Below, one piece after another: positions 1-12,790 of a stretch of 64,000 bases of DNA (position 1 is the first letter of the stretch; every line of letters begins with the position of its first letter). A program made the translations under genes and the position numbers. The stretch comes from Salticus scenicus. Taxonomy: Eukaryota > Arthropoda > Arachnida > Araneae > Salticidae. Below the pieces are notes generated by a model. The model had not been told where the DNA came from. It saw only the letters and a program-made list of their open reading frames with translations, and did not search any database. The stretch lies in contig OZ005648.1 in assembly GCA_963930645.1 (NCBI GenBank), positions 200,632,480 through 200,696,479 on the forward strand, given 5' to 3'.

Positions 1-59
1 TTAGAAAAGTAAAAATGAAGTAAGTGGGAAAATTTCATTAATTATTATATTATAAAACA

Positions 60-337
60 AGTCACATTAAGTTTTCCTCTGCTTTTAAATTACTTTTTCA
101 TAAATTTCGATATAGAGTATGGTTTTAAGTTAAGATTTGTTGTGTTAGTTTATTGATTCATTTGTTTTACAGGCTGTTAATTAATAAATCTGGATTCTTT
201 AAATTTGTGTATTTCATCCCCTGAGAAAAATTTTCATTTTTCTGAACTTCTCAAAGAAATTTTTAATCTTATTGGTCATTGGTGTTTCAGTGATCTTGTA
301 TCTGTTGCTTGGCTTCTACTATGCTTAATAGATCATC
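60..337 (+). repeat. Old copy of the Naiad-type 3' tail
   Basis: This stretch aligns by eye with the 3' tails at 4520-5125 and 53645-54240. Shared blocks include the 'gctgttaatta' block, the 'ttggtcattggtgtttcagtgatcttg' region and the terminal 'gcttaatagatcatc'. It ends directly at a TA-rich run (about 338-360). The upstream GC-rich stem region is eroded here, so this looks like the oldest copy. Its link to Naiad is inferred from the copy just downstream of the Naiad ORF. Confidence 0.6.
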
Positions 338-499
338 ATGATATATATACATATATATCTTACAGAACATAGCTTAAAACATATGTTTTCATGATTACTT
401 TGACCCAAGCCTAGATTGTAGAAAATTAGCTCCATAGATATCTTCAAACCTTGTTGTCTGTGTCCTACGAACGACCATAATACTTTTTTTTTTCCTTTT

Positions 500-860
500 T
501 GTGTCGTGTGTATGTGTTTAAATGATTTTTATGATTGTATGCTTAGTACAAATGCCAGTTTTTTGTGAAGACTCAGATGATGAAAAAAGGCACTATTTCA
601 AATGCATAACTCTTATCAATCCAAACAAAAATGACTTTAAAGAAGGCGATTATGTCATTGTTAATTATGGGAATAACAACTTTCCTATGTTAACAGTGAA
701 AATGCCAACTGAATAAAAACCAGGTGCAATAGTTGGATTTTCTGACTAAGACTGAAAAGTCATTGACATTCCCCTAGTGTGCAGCATCTTAAATTTCGCC
801 CTTAACTGGATTTACATATGTGCAGACATTGTCATAAAACAACATGAGGTGATCTAAGCC
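500..860 (+). pseudogene. Unrecognised short coding-like fragment
   Basis: An open frame at 522-716 (64 codons) contains an acidic cluster followed by a 'FKEGDYVIVNY' motif. Short domains of the form 'VGDYVLVKF' occur in some transposon-associated proteins. A second frame continues towards 860 with weaker coding character. No start context, splice sites or family can be assigned. It may be a decayed transposon exon or chance. Confidence 0.2.
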
Positions 861-1427
861 TTATGTATTGTAATCTCTTATGTAATGAGAGTAATATACA
901 AATTTTCCTACATGCACAGTAGAGTATGCAGTTTTATTTTCTAAAAAAAGAAAGCAAAGGGCACCAAAAATCACCGCTGAAAAATTTTTTGGTGCTGCAA
1001 GTGTAAAAATGTGGTTCGTGAATACAGATTGTTAATTGAAACAATAATTGACACTTTCTTTATTAATAATTAAATTTGTTTATTTTTTGCTTATAAATAT
1101 GGCTAAATAGTGTGGTATAAAGACTTTTTCAATAGAAACTCAAAGAATAATAGCATTTATTTGTTTCATTTGTAAAGTTTCTTAATTCTGAAAAGTGAAC
1201 ACTATGGGTCTCATGAGAGGTAAAAATTAGGTAAGAATTTTTCACCCTTACTGGTGAGATTTCTAAAAAAAGTAATAATAAAAAATATATACTTTAGAAA
1301 AAAAAATTTCTGTATCACTTAATAACACCAATTTTTGCAAGTGATTTGATTGAATTTATTCACATCTAATTACTTATTTATTTTTTCCTTTCTTTCTTTT
1401 TATCAGTTGCCAATGATTTAAATTAAA

Positions 1428-1485
1428 CTAGTATGTTGTGGCCACCACAAGACTTGCTTCTATATTTTTCTATACAAATTCAAGT
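1428..1485 (-). repeat. Interspersed repeat copy (shared with 11125 and 17160)
   Basis: The reverse complement of this stretch reads like the segments at about 11125-11195 and 17160-17215. All share a 'tatagaaaaatatagaag' core followed by 'aagtcttgtgg' and 'catactagt'. Flanks do not match, so this is a short dispersed repeat of unknown class. Confidence 0.45.
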
Positions 1486-2439
1486 GCAAATAATTTATTA
1501 AAACTATTATTTATTAAAGTTATTTAACATGATGAATGCAAATGATTTTTACCTAGAAAGACAGTTTTATTCTTTATAAATTAAAATCTTTAAAAAATGC
1601 ATTTTTTATAAAGGTTATTTCTAGAGATGTAAAATTTCCAGAAATTTTGAGGCAGTGGAAAAAAAAAAAAAAAAAAATTCTGGAAAAAATGGAAAATTGA
1701 ATTTTTACAAGCAAAAATAGGGTTTCTTTATAGTTATATCTTAGAAAATATAAAGTGTTAAGTATTTTAATTTTTTCTTAACAGAAACATACAAAAAGCT
1801 TTTACTATTAAAAAATGAGCCTTTCTATTTCATAACTGACGGTACTTTTCCTTGTACAAAACACCAAAAACTAGTCAAAACATCATTCAACCATTAATTT
1901 TGCATAGGATGTGCATTCATGTGGAATGTTCATCTCCCATCAGCATTGATAATATGAATTCAGATTAAACTGGCACATTAATTAAACCAACAACAACAAC
2001 AAAAAAAAAAAAAAAAAAAAAAGTTTTTTTCATCGACCCAAACCTGATTTCTTTATATCCGAAATCTGAAAACTAAATGAAAGCTAATGATTCATCTGAA
2101 AATCATGCAAAACTTTTTTAAGTTATAAAATAAAATACATTTTCATTGTCACAGAGTTAGTGAATCATTTGAAAAAAATCTTAAAATGAAGTTACTGATA
2201 CACTAAGTTAAAAATTAAAAATCTGAAAAATGGATTAGTAACTTTTAACCATTTGTGTGTTGTGTACTTCAAGAGTACAAATATGCATATATGTATATTT
2301 ATATTTGTTTATTGCATTTCTGTGATATGTATGTAATAATTTGTGTATATGTATATTTAATCATGGAAATATGTAGTATGTTTATAATTATATCAAACAA
2401 ATTTCTGTTTATTATGATAAAAAAATTTTTAAAGATGTT

Positions 2440-2690
2440 CTCAAGTCGACCCAAACTCGTTGAAAACTTAACCTAACCCACAGAAAAAAATCCAGTTAAC
2501 CTAAACCGAGCCCGACCCACAAGAAAAATAAATCACTCAACCCAGCCCCCAGGAAAAAAATTCAGTCAACCTGACCCACAAGACAATCAGTCAATCTAAA
2601 CCGAACCTAATACATAAGAGAAAACATTTAGTCAGTCCCAAACCTGATTGCAGGTCAGGCTTGGGTAAAATAGGCTTACCGCACCTGATG
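2440..2690. repeat. Degenerate GC-richer minisatellite
   Basis: Several imperfect units of about 40 bp each carry 'acccacaagaaaaa' followed by 'cagtcaacct' and 'aaccgaacc'. The block is clearly richer in C than its surroundings. Units are too diverged to give an exact period by eye. Related words also occur near 2030. Confidence 0.5.
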
Positions 2691-2820
2691 CTGGACTTTA
2701 ATTCAGATTTTCACTTAAAAGGAAATTAATTACGAAGATAAATAAAAGTTTAAAGTTAATTGAACTTCAGAAATTTAAAACATTTTATTACTGATTTATT
2801 TCTTTTCATATAATATAAAA

Positions 2821-4370
2821 TAGAGGTGCACAACCTGTGGCCCGGGGGCCACATGCGGCTCACTAGCCATCAATTTGTGGCCCGCGGAAGGACAGATATT
2901 TTAGCTCGCATTAGTCATCAGTAGGAGAGAAAAAATTAAAAAGAAAGAAAAAAATATTTCATTTATTGCATTTGCAAAACTGGCATTTAGAAAAACTTTT
3001 TGTTGTTGTTGGTGGTGGTGGTGGAAGTGGGGGGGAATTGTTGGTTTATACACACATTTCTGTTTGAGAGCTAAGTTTTCCATTCAATTTCTCAATAATG
3101 TAACCCACAGTATGTTCCTTCGTTTTTTATTGGGAAAATCATGGAATAATTTATTGGTAAGTGATCTTTATCTACCTGAGAAGATTAAAAACTGAAAAAT
3201 GTAACAATTAGTAAGTAAAAGCTCTCCCCCCCCCCCCCCCCCCCTTTAAAAAAAAAAAATCTTTCTCTTATGGGTGTTAAAATTAATGATGAAGAAACAT
3301 AAATTTATAATAGTAATTACTTTCTATTAAAAACTTCAAATGTGCAGTTAGTCGAATTTATTTCTGTCTGGAGACATAAAAAAGAAATAAAAGTCCAGTG
3401 GGTTCTTATTATTTTGTAAAATTGATAAAAACACCGACCGTGATAATGGTGGCCATCTGGCCATCATTTACAGAAATGGGGCAGCGACTAAAAAAATGCG
3501 TAGATAAAACCAAGATTTTCAGTGGTCGTGCAAATACTTTGGTTACATTTGCAAAAATATAAGATATATCACAGATTTTCAGCAGTATATTCAGTTGCTA
3601 ATGGTAACTATTATGATAATTTAGCTGATTGCTAACAAGGACGTAACTACAGATGTTGTCAGCAGGAGGCATATAGGAGGCTCAGGCTAATTTCCTAATT
3701 TGTCTAAAGGGTCCCCTTGGTTGCTGTCATAATAGTTTAGCAACCAAATCCTCATTAAATTCATCAAGACTTTTGCAGACCATGTTCTTTCTGTTATGCC
3801 AGAACAGGAAGGTGACACAATACATTGTTTGAAAAATCATGTGGAAAATGACAATTAAAACTTTGAGAAGCTTGTTTCACATATAGTTCTCGCCAGTGCC
3901 ATCTAATACCTCAAAGTGGTATTTTGATACCCACTTACCTACACTAAAACTCTTGTTTTGGTACCCTGTATCTGCCTTTACGTTTGTGCTAGGTGTTTTT
4001 GAGAATCCTAATATAACCTTCCCCCCCCCCGTCTGCCAAGCAATACATTTTATTTATCCTTTTTTTTTTTTTTTTTTTTTGTATTTTATATATATGATAT
4101 ATTTATTTAATTATTTTGCTTACTATTCAATAACTTTATGATTATTACACTTTGAAATTCACTTGACTCGCTGATTGAAAAATTTTTATTATATATATTT
4201 TAAGAAAAACACACACACATATGTATATATATAGATATATATATGTTATACAGCGAATACATCTGCACAGTTCTATTCTTAAAACTTAATACTATATCCT
4301 CATCTGTGGCCCTTCATGTCCCACACAACAGCGAGAGTGGTCCACCAGCCAAAAAGGTTGTGTACCCCTA
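2821..4370. mobile_element. Non-autonomous hAT-like element, about 1.55 kb
   Basis: The left end reads 'tagaggtgcacaacct' and the reverse complement of the right end reads 'taggggtacacaacct', giving an imperfect 16-bp terminal inverted repeat (TIR). The 8 bases before the left end (atataaaa) and after the right end (atataaat) match at 7 of 8 positions, as expected for a hAT target-site duplication (TSD). No transposase is visible inside. The interior is AT-rich with C, T and TA runs at 3223-3244, 4021-4030 and 4060-4100. Confidence 0.7.
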
Positions 4371-4519
4371 ATATAAATTCATACGTAAAGGGCATAAATC
4401 AAGTACGTTTTTGCACATATAATTTTTAAAAATTGTGAAATTTTTTGACAGAAAGTAGTTGCTTAGGTTTGTTACTTTATTTTTTAATACTGTTTGTTAC
4501 ATGCATTGCTGCATTTACT

Positions 4520-5125
4520 GATTGTGAAATTAAATTTAAAAAAAAGAAAAAAGCAGAAGGCTTGTTGCATTTACTTTGTATTAAATTGCAATCTTTCTTT
4601 TCCATTAATTTCTTCATTGTTGAGTTGTCAACTATTTTTAAAATTCTAATCAAACTATTAAACAAAGTAGTCAATAAATTTCATTGTTGCTTCATAGTTT
4701 CATTATTCTTTATCTGCTACGAAATTTTGCCTTTTTTTTTAATCCATATGACTACTATTCTGGTCTTGGCTGGCTGGGGGAGTGTTGCCGGTGTGAAACT
4801 AGTTTAACCCCACAGGCAAGTCACAAGTCTTGCCGCCTGCCTCCTTCCTTCCTTTCTTAAGTTTCTTAAATTATTTTTTCATAAATTTCGTTTTAGTTTA
4901 AGTTTTTCGGTTAAAATTTTGTTGAGTTAGTTTATTGTTTTGTTTCTTTTGCAGGCTGTTAATTAGTGGATTTGGTTTCTTTTAATATGTGTGTTTCATG
5001 CCCTGATAAATTCTCACCTTTCTGAGCTTCTCCTAAATAAAAGAATTTTTTCATTCTTATTGGTCTTTGTGGTTTCAATGATCTTGTATCTGTTGCTTGG
5101 CTTTCTACGCTTAATGAATCATTAT
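4520..5125 (+). repeat. 5'-truncated Naiad-type 3' tail
   Basis: About 600 bp align with 53645-54240. The match begins at 'gtgaaattaaattta' plus an A-run and ends at 'gcttaat.gaatcat' against a TA-rich tract. The GC-rich block at 4768-4841 keeps two stems perfectly: tgggg/cccca and ggcaag/cttgcc. The enclosing seven-base stem has one mismatch. Upstream sequence is unrelated to that before 53645, which fits 5' truncation during target-primed reverse transcription. Confidence 0.65.
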
Positions 5126-5129
5126 ATAT

Positions 5130-6185
5130 GTATATGGAATTTACTATTTGCTGTCATATCATAGGTAAGGATAATCGAGGTTTTCCACTCAGTAACGAGT
5201 CTAAGTAGTTTTTGCAGTCGTTTTATTGAAGACGCTTGAGCTTGCTACTTATTATTCACAGTCAGTAAGCATGTTGACATCTACATTCGTAGCCAAGTCC
5301 AGCTGAAGCTGTCACGACCCACAGCCAATTTCCCTCTTCTGGGGCCGTTAATTTTACTTAGAGCAGCGTGGATTAACTAAGCAAGAGATCGCATGAAAAA
5401 GGCACCATTTTTCGTGCGCTCCTGCTTAAATACTGCTTATTTTGGGGCAAAACCAAACTACTCATATGAATTCTTATTGGATAGTTAGCTGAGCTAATTC
5501 CCGTCTATATTTTATCATTGGTTAACTCGGCCATCTGGGGCTCATTATTCTGCATTTTAGTGGCGTAGATATGTGCCCCCTCCCCATATTTTTTTTTCTA
5601 GTTTTACAGATGTACAACGCATTTCTTTAAACATTTAAAAGGCTTTTTTTTTTTTCAGACAATAGAATAAAAAATTATTAGTGTATTGAGATATTTCTGA
5701 AACATCTCCAACTTTTACAATTCAATTCTTAGCGCCGAAACAGCTAAACAAAAACCGAATAACTGTGCGTGATAAGGTTTAGCCCCACTTACAAAAATGC
5801 ATTCTCTGTAGACCGAAAATAGCGAAACTAAAACAACGAAAACACTCTGGTTTCATCTTCAGTAAGTGTTATTGGTCAGTCTCAGCAGTCAGGTGTGTGT
5901 GAAGTGGGGGTGGGGTATAATTTTTATCTCCTTATTTTGAGTTTTGAGGTTGGTAATATTACTTTCGATTGAAAAGTAAATTGAATCTCTTTGAAACGAT
6001 TGTTTAGTTGAATGATAATACCTCAGACACTAAATTCTATTCTTAATTTACTTACAAGGAAAATGATCGATTGATGGTTAGTAAAGAAAAAAAAAAAAAA
6101 CTAAGTCATAAAGGAGAGTGACTCTTGCAATGTCGGTAGTGACAATCTTCAACATATTTTGATTACTACAAGTAAGCAAACATTT
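5130..6185. other. Non-coding stretch, higher GC at 5230-5580
   Basis: No open frame, RNA gene or repeat end is convincing. The part around 5230-5580 is less AT-rich than its neighbours and could be a decayed element or regulatory DNA, but nothing specific supports either. Confidence 0.3.
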
Positions 6186-6189
6186 TTTT

Positions 6190-7490
6190 TTTTTTTTTAA
6201 TTTTTAGTTCCCCATCATACTATAGGTATGGGGAACTTAGGTAATCGTGAAAATTTTCGACCTCGGTTTTTTTACTTTTCTACACGTTTTCAGGTGTGAG
6301 GAATCTGAAAATGACAAAATTTCTATGGTGTCTGTCTGTAGGGTGTCTGTTAGTCTGTTAGTCCGTAAGTTTGCTAGTCTGTGTACACGATATCTCAAGA
6401 ACAAATTCTCGTAGAGAGGTCAGATCAGTTTTAAACTATTACTTTCGACACAGGCAAGAACCCTATTCATTTGCAACATTCGATTTTAAAAACTTCAGCA
6501 GTTATTCGAAATTTACGATTTTCTTAACATGGGAGAATAGGACAAAAATTTACTTAAACGTGCATTAAATGGAAACTTTTTACTGTAAAAATGTCAAACC
6601 AGTTTTAAAATATCAGTTTTGATGCCGGAATGAACATAAGTAATTATAAACATGCTACTTTGAAAATTTCGCAAGTTATTGGATATTTTCGAATTTCTTA
6701 ACATGGCAGTATAGGGCAAAATTTCACATAAACGTCAATTTTGAGAGATATTTTCATCGTAAAGATGTCAGACTACTTTTGAAATATTATTTAGGACACT
6801 GGCATGAGTATTAATGACTATGAATTTTCCTATATAAAAATTTCGTAAGTTATTGGAAATTTACGAATTTCTTAACATGGCAGAATAGAGCAAAATTTCA
6901 AATAAACGTCAATCGTGAGGGATATTTTCCTTGTAAAGATGTCAAACCACTTTCGAAATATTATTTAGGGTACTGACATGAATACCATACAATATGATTT
7001 TTCCAATTTAAAAAATTTGTAAGTTATTTGGAATTTACGATTTACTTAAAATGGCAGAATAAGGCAAAATCGAGCATAAACGTCCATTTTAAGGATCATA
7101 AATATATCAGACAATTTGAAAATAACATTTATGATACTTGTATGAACATGATTGACTACAAATATTCTAATAGGAAAATTTCGTAAATTATTCGAAATTT
7201 AAGATTTTATCAACATAGTAAAATGGGGAGATATTTCATGAAAAATACGCATTTTGAGGATTATTGCATTGGAAATAGTAGCATGAAAATGAACTACGAA
7301 ATTGATCCCAATAAAATGAATTAATAGATTAGAATAAGATATCGAACTGAATGGTGGGTAGCCTATTAGGCGAGAATTTCGTTCTGTCACTGTGTCAAGC
7401 GTTTGGTCAAATTCATTTCTCTTAACATGCATATAAGTCCTGTAGAAGAAATTTATGAGAACATACATATGATGGGGAACTGAGCAGAGT
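6190..7490 (+). repeat. Repeat element with about five 174-bp internal units
   Basis: The block lies between 'ataggtatggggaactta' and 'catatgatggggaactga'. Its interior holds diverged tandem units, best marked by 'cttaacatgg.ag.ataggg' near 6524, 6698 and 6871, with weaker copies near 7047 and 7213, about 174 bp apart. Each unit also carries a 'tttcgtaagttattgg' word and an 'aaacgtcaat' word. No protein is encoded. Confidence 0.6.
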
Positions 7491-7504
7491 CCACCTATGC
7501 CAAC

Positions 7505-8480
7505 TAGTTTTTCCTGTATTACTTTCTTCTATAGGTATAAAAAAGTATTGGATTTGTGAAAATTTTTGAACTCCCGTTTTCGACAGAGTTACATGTTTTA
7601 AGGTGTCCTGAATACAATTTGACTGTTTTTAGAAAGGTTTGTGCGTGTGTGCGTATAAAACATTTCTTGGACGCTGAATTTTACAAACCAATGAATGGAA
7701 TGGAATCAAACTTGGTATTTAGTTGCACACTCACGTAATCTGGTGCTAATAACATTTGTGGGTCAATCGTTCAACAGTTGTCATTATGATTTAAATTTCT
7801 TATAATTTTTAATATGGCAGTACAGGACAAAATTTTATATAAATGTACATAATGCAAGTTATTTTCTATGAATGATTATAAAACTAATTAGTGATAATAG
7901 TAGTGAACTAGGAAAAAAATTGTGTGCATGTAGAAGCATTGCTTTTCCCTTATGGGGGAGTTTTGTGCGGTTATATCCAATAAAATCTGAGATACAACCT
8001 TCCTATTAGCACAGAAAAATATCAGCACAGCAGCGCCATCTATCAGCTGTTTGGCACCCAAATTTATTTTGTATAGTGTTTCATAAAGACCCTTTCACAT
8101 TCTGAGTTTTGTTCAATTATACACAATAGAACTTGAGATTCCCTTTAATGTATTGCATTCCCTTTAATGTAAGAAATCGCAGTATAGTAGCTCCACCTGT
8201 TGAGTGATCTGCACCAAAAGTTGACAGCCACTAATTTATATCAAGGTGTAACTACATATGAATTTAAATGAAATTATGTGCACTAGTTCCTGATATATAG
8301 TTGTCATAAAATTTTTGTTACACACAGACACACATTTTCTAAAAATGATTAAATTGTGTTCTGGATCTTTCAAAGCGTGTAAATTCGTCAAAAACCAAAA
8401 GTAAAAAAATTTTATGAATCCAATACTTTCTTTCATTGAATATACAAGAAAGTAGAAATAATTGTATATCATATGTATCA
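7505..8480. repeat. Inverted-repeat element of the tactttctt family
   Basis: The left end (7517 onward: 'tactttctt', then 'aaagtattggat' and 'gtgaaaattttt') is matched in reverse complement by the right end around 8390-8470. The similarity extends about 150-200 bp inward, through an 'acatgttttaaggtgtcctga'-like region and a 'gtgtgtctgtgtgt' tract. Related single arms occur at 26290-26560, 44890-45240 and 54440-55030. Class unknown. Confidence 0.55.
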
Positions 8481-8489
8481 AACAGTCTC

Positions 8490-9400
8490 ACAAAAGAGGG
8501 AGATTAAAAAAAAATAACCCCCCCCCCCATATGCTGAATAAACTTATTTTCACAGTGAAATAAAATGCAACAATTCTTTATTCGTTATCTCTCTTTGTCG
8601 AAAATTTTATATTTACAACATTTAACAATTTTAAGGAATGTATTCTTCAAAGCACAGGAATAAGTTACAAATTTAATTTGATTTGCAAGTGATTTTTTTT
8701 TTTTTTTTTTTTTTTTTTTATTGTTAAAATATTCTGAAATAACTAAGAAGCGAGAAGTTTAAATGGAAAATTTTTAAATTTAAAAGAAAAGTGTGAACTT
8801 TTAGCAAAGTAATAATGACTTTCCTCAAAGAAAAGTGCATCGGAACTTGGGATGTGTTTAATTCAATTATTTTGAAAGAACAATTAAATAATTATCTGTT
8901 AAAAATTAACTAATATTGTTCATTAGTTTCATTATTTGGAACTAATAAACAATAATGAATTTTACTTTTTGAAATTTCTTACCAAATTCAGGGAAGTAAT
9001 AACTTTTCCTTGAATATGCAAGAACGTTCGTCGGATATAAAAATCAACCGCTAAATAAAATCACTTTTGCTCAGAACGAATAAACGAATATGATTTTAAT
9101 AAGCAGTGGGTACTGTATACAGAAAAACAGGTAGCAAAAATTTTTAAAAAATAGCAAATTACATCTCTGCATTTAACTCGCTAAAGTAAATAAATGCCAT
9201 ATTTGTCTATAGTTTACAGTTGTGCCTTTTTATTAATTATGAAAAAGCTTTAAGTGCAATGCTATTATCATTTTGATAATATTGTATAATGCATTTGCAA
9301 AAAATAAATAAAATTAAAATGTAGTAAAAAAAAATAGTTGTGTTCTATTATTTTCTGTAAATAAAATAAAAAATGAGCAAAGTAGCTTATTGTACAGAAT
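8490..9400. other. AT-rich non-coding stretch
   Basis: Homopolymer tracts (C at 8519-8528, T at 8694-8719) in AT-rich sequence. No gene or element end was recognised. Confidence 0.4.
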
Positions 9401-9434
9401 TCTGTTGTATTTGACATGTTTTTTTTAAATGAGT

Positions 9435-9715
9435 ATACATAAATGCAACAGGCAAACACACTATTTGTATGAATATATACAGAAAAAAGTAACAAAAATA
9501 AAATAATTAATGTTGTACAGTGTTAGATTTGACGTTTTCTATACATTACTATTCATGCATGAAAATACACATGAAATTGGTATAAAGAAATGCAACCAGA
9601 CGCAGTGCTTGCATGAATATACTTTGAAATGAATATAAAGAAATGCAACAGACAAACACAGTGTTTGCATAAATATATGCATGCATGAAATGAATGTAAA
9701 TAAATCACTTCGCTA
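9435..9715. repeat. Degenerate tandem repeat
   Basis: Three imperfect copies of a unit containing 'aaatgcaac.agacaaacacagtgtttgcat' occur at about 9441, 9588 and 9643. Each is followed by 'gaatata' and 'tgaaatgaat' words. Spacing is irregular, so the period is only roughly 60 bp. Confidence 0.5.
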
Positions 9716-9719
9716 TACG

Positions 9720-10337
9720 ATCTATCTCTGAGAATGAAATCACCATAGGTAATCCAATTATCAACTACGTTTGACAATTTTGTGGTGAATAACTGAAAGA
9801 TTATCTTCAGTACCACAGAGAAATACAGATAATGCTCTGAATAAGCAGTTACTATCAGGAATGATCTTGCGAATATCATAAAAATCTAACATCGCTATAC
9901 AAAATATTGTACACAAGCACAAAAAGTTAGAATGCAAATATTAAATTCAGAAAAAAAAGTGCTAAAACAAAAAATGAAACATTCTAAATAAACAAATAAT
10001 CTAATTGGTATACTTAAGTCTATATTTTGCTAATACTTACGTTCACAGAGACAACTGCTGAAGTGCAAATGTCGGCAAAAATCATGTGCGAAAGTATGTA
10101 TGGCAATCATATTCTATGGTGGTGATAAAATAAATACGAAGTCTATCCTAAAGGAAGGAATGGCCTCTAATTCTGATTGGTTCAAGGACTCAACGATAAA
10201 ACTTTGCATTTCCATGGATTTCAATGTTTGGTTCTTCAGTTAAGTCTAAAGAAAGGAACACCCTTCAGCACATGCTCAGATCGTACGATTTTGGTCTTAC
10301 AGAAGGGGCTTCATGTTTTAATATAATAGATTTTTCA

Positions 10338-10378
<41 letters not shown>

Positions 10379-11676
10379 TACAGTGTTGAATGTAGAGCAC
10401 AAAATTCTGTTTTTTTTTTTTTTTTTTACATTTAGTGTTACACAGGGACATGTTATTAATAATTGGAGAAAACAGAGAAATCAGGGGAACTTTATCAATA
10501 TGAAAATGCAGACAATTTCGTAAAAAAAAAATACCCAAAATGATGAAATTTTTCATTTTTACCTTGCAAACATCACTGAAAAATTGCCAAACAGACTATA
10601 TCTTAGCCAAGTTATCTCAGGATTGGCTGCTTTCTAGTTGAATCTCACTGAGTTAATATTAAAAAAAAAAAAAAAAAGACTGATTTCTTTATCTTATTAT
10701 TATTATTATTAACTATTCTTTATGCAACAACTTGAGGAATAATTTTATGTTTTGATGTTAATATGTTGTGCAGTTAAGAGGATTAAAATTTTTATATTTC
10801 ATCAATTTCTCCAAAATTTTAAAATTTTTCATTAGCATTTTATTTTTTCTTTATGTGTATGTTAACAATGACAAGAAAGAAAAAGTACATAGACATATTT
10901 TTGCCTATCAGTATACTTTTTTGTTTCAATTGCAGTAGTTCGGTGAGCACAATATACAAGGGTGTGATATCAACAATATTATGAAATGTATGTAATGGGT
11001 ATCGTAAGTCAGGAAAATCTGTTAAATTAGTCAGGAAAAAATCAGGTAACTTTTTTCTGAATTTCTGCAGTCACCCTGTTATTTCTCTGAGATGAAAATC
11101 TTCAGTATTGATCATAAAAATAATTTATATAGGAAAATATAGAAGAAAGTTTTGGGAAGGCTGTAACTACTACATACTAGTTTTCATACGTGTTAAAATT
11201 TGCATCTAATAAATCTTTTGCCCTGCGTAAGTTTCATGTATTAGCCTTTACTATTTTGATAAAATACTGAAATAACTTCAGAGAACTATCCAGTTTTAAA
11301 TTTCAATGTTATTTTATATTTTGATGTAATAAGCAATGTAAAACTTAATGTTAGGGTAAATTTACAATAATGTTTTGAGAATTGGATAATAAGATGTAAA
11401 TGTGTAAATGCATTTCTTTTTTCCCTTTAGTTATTCACAATTTAATTTGAAGTTATATAAATACAGTTATTATTGTTTGAAATATTGTAAAAATATTTTA
11501 GTTCTTAAAGCTCACATTTGATTTTCTATTGCATATAATAATTTCTCTAACGTGGTCCAGTTATGATTAAGTTTTGTCGAAACAATATGATAGTGATTTA
11601 ATTGATAATATACACGGGAATAAAAAATAATATTTATAAATGGACAATATTTATGCATGCAGACTCGGCTCAATGA

Positions 11677-11711
<35 letters not shown>

Positions 11712-11820
11712 TTTGTCTGATAAGAGTATTTTATAGTGTATTTTTAAAAGTTGAATCTTAAAAATCTTTGTAAGCGTCATTTTAAATCTAGCAATACTTT
11801 AAAGATATATACAGAATATG
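9720..11820. other. Non-coding stretch with long A/T tracts
   Basis: No coding region was found. Poly-A runs lie at about 10341-10375 and 10660-10677 and a T-run at about 10411-10428. A copy of the 1428/17160 dispersed repeat lies at about 11125-11195. Confidence 0.4.
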
Positions 11821-11825
11821 AATTA

Positions 11826-12225
11826 CAGTAGAACTTGGATAATTCGAAGTTGAAGGGACCAGAGAAAAATTTGAAATATCAAAAAAATTGAATGACTTCT
11901 AATTAAAAAAACCCTCAAAGCTCATGTATATTCATCATGTCTTCTGATGCACTAGCTTCTCTGGCCTTCTCTTGTATTTCCTTATCCTTCTTTTGAAAGA
12001 CTGTCAAGATATATAATGCACTTTAGCTGAGAAAAATCTTGGGAACAAATTTTACTGTAATATTTTAAAGGTAATCGTATGAAAAATTTGAATTTTCCAA
12101 AATATAATTCAAATTATCCACGTTTTTTTAACCTTATTTTAATGTAAAATTTAAGGGACCGAGTAAAAAATTCGAATTATCCAGAATTACGAATTAAACA
12201 AGTTCGAATTATTCAAGTTTCACTG
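11826..12225. mobile_element. pogo/Tigger-like MITE, 400 bp
   Basis: The element has TA target duplications at 11824-11825 and 12226-12227. The left end 'cagtagaacttggataatt' is mirrored by the right end 'aattattcaagtttcactg', an imperfect inverted repeat with the CAGT(A/G)(G/A)AAC start typical of Tigger-type elements. No ORF is present. Confidence 0.8.
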
Positions 12226-12704
12226 TATTATCATAAATTGACTAAAAAACAGATCATAAAAAGTATAATCAAAATAGGAATTGGTTTTTCTTTTTAATTC
12301 TGCCAAAATAAATAAATAAAAAGTCATCGCCAACATGGCGACAAAAATTTAAAATTTGTTCATGAGGGTCCTATACTAAAATAGTACTGTGTTGCGGAAG
12401 TATAAAAAAATAGTTTGTCAATTATGAATTTTGTTTTTTTCCTGAAATATTCTGCCTATATGTTTATATATGAATTGGCTTAAGATTCTGAGATTCAAGG
12501 CTCCTCATCAACCGGGAGCACTTTTCCTCTGCACTGATATTATACCTATGGGTGTGTGTGTTCTCAGTAGAAAATCAGAATTTTTAATTTCTGTTTCCTG
12601 CACCTATTTTTCTTCTCCCCCCCCCCCCCCCCCCCAAGTGATACAGTTCTGAATGAAAATTTATCATTAAAAAAATAATAATAATAAAATATATATATAA
12701 TAAA

Positions 12705-12790
12705 GATGATCTATTAAGCATAGTAGAAGCCAAGCAACAGATACAAGGTCACTGAATTACCAATGACCAATAAGATTAAAAAAATAAATA
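12705..12790 (-). repeat. Minus-strand Naiad-type 3' end
   Basis: Read on the minus strand this is the terminal segment 'ttggtaattcagtgacctt' to 'gcttaatagatcatc' of the family at 53645-54240. It again stops at an AT-repeat (12690-12704). Only the last 85 bp or so survive. It is followed at 12800-12811 by a G-run. Confidence 0.65.

Noticed and set aside
4445..4807. 120-codon ORF as a gene
   Set aside because: Strongly hydrophobic, T-rich translation of the Naiad-type tail; the same sequence elsewhere has no matching frame.
10335..10556. Short ORF with poly-Lys and poly-Phe
   Set aside because: It is the translation of homopolymer A and T runs.
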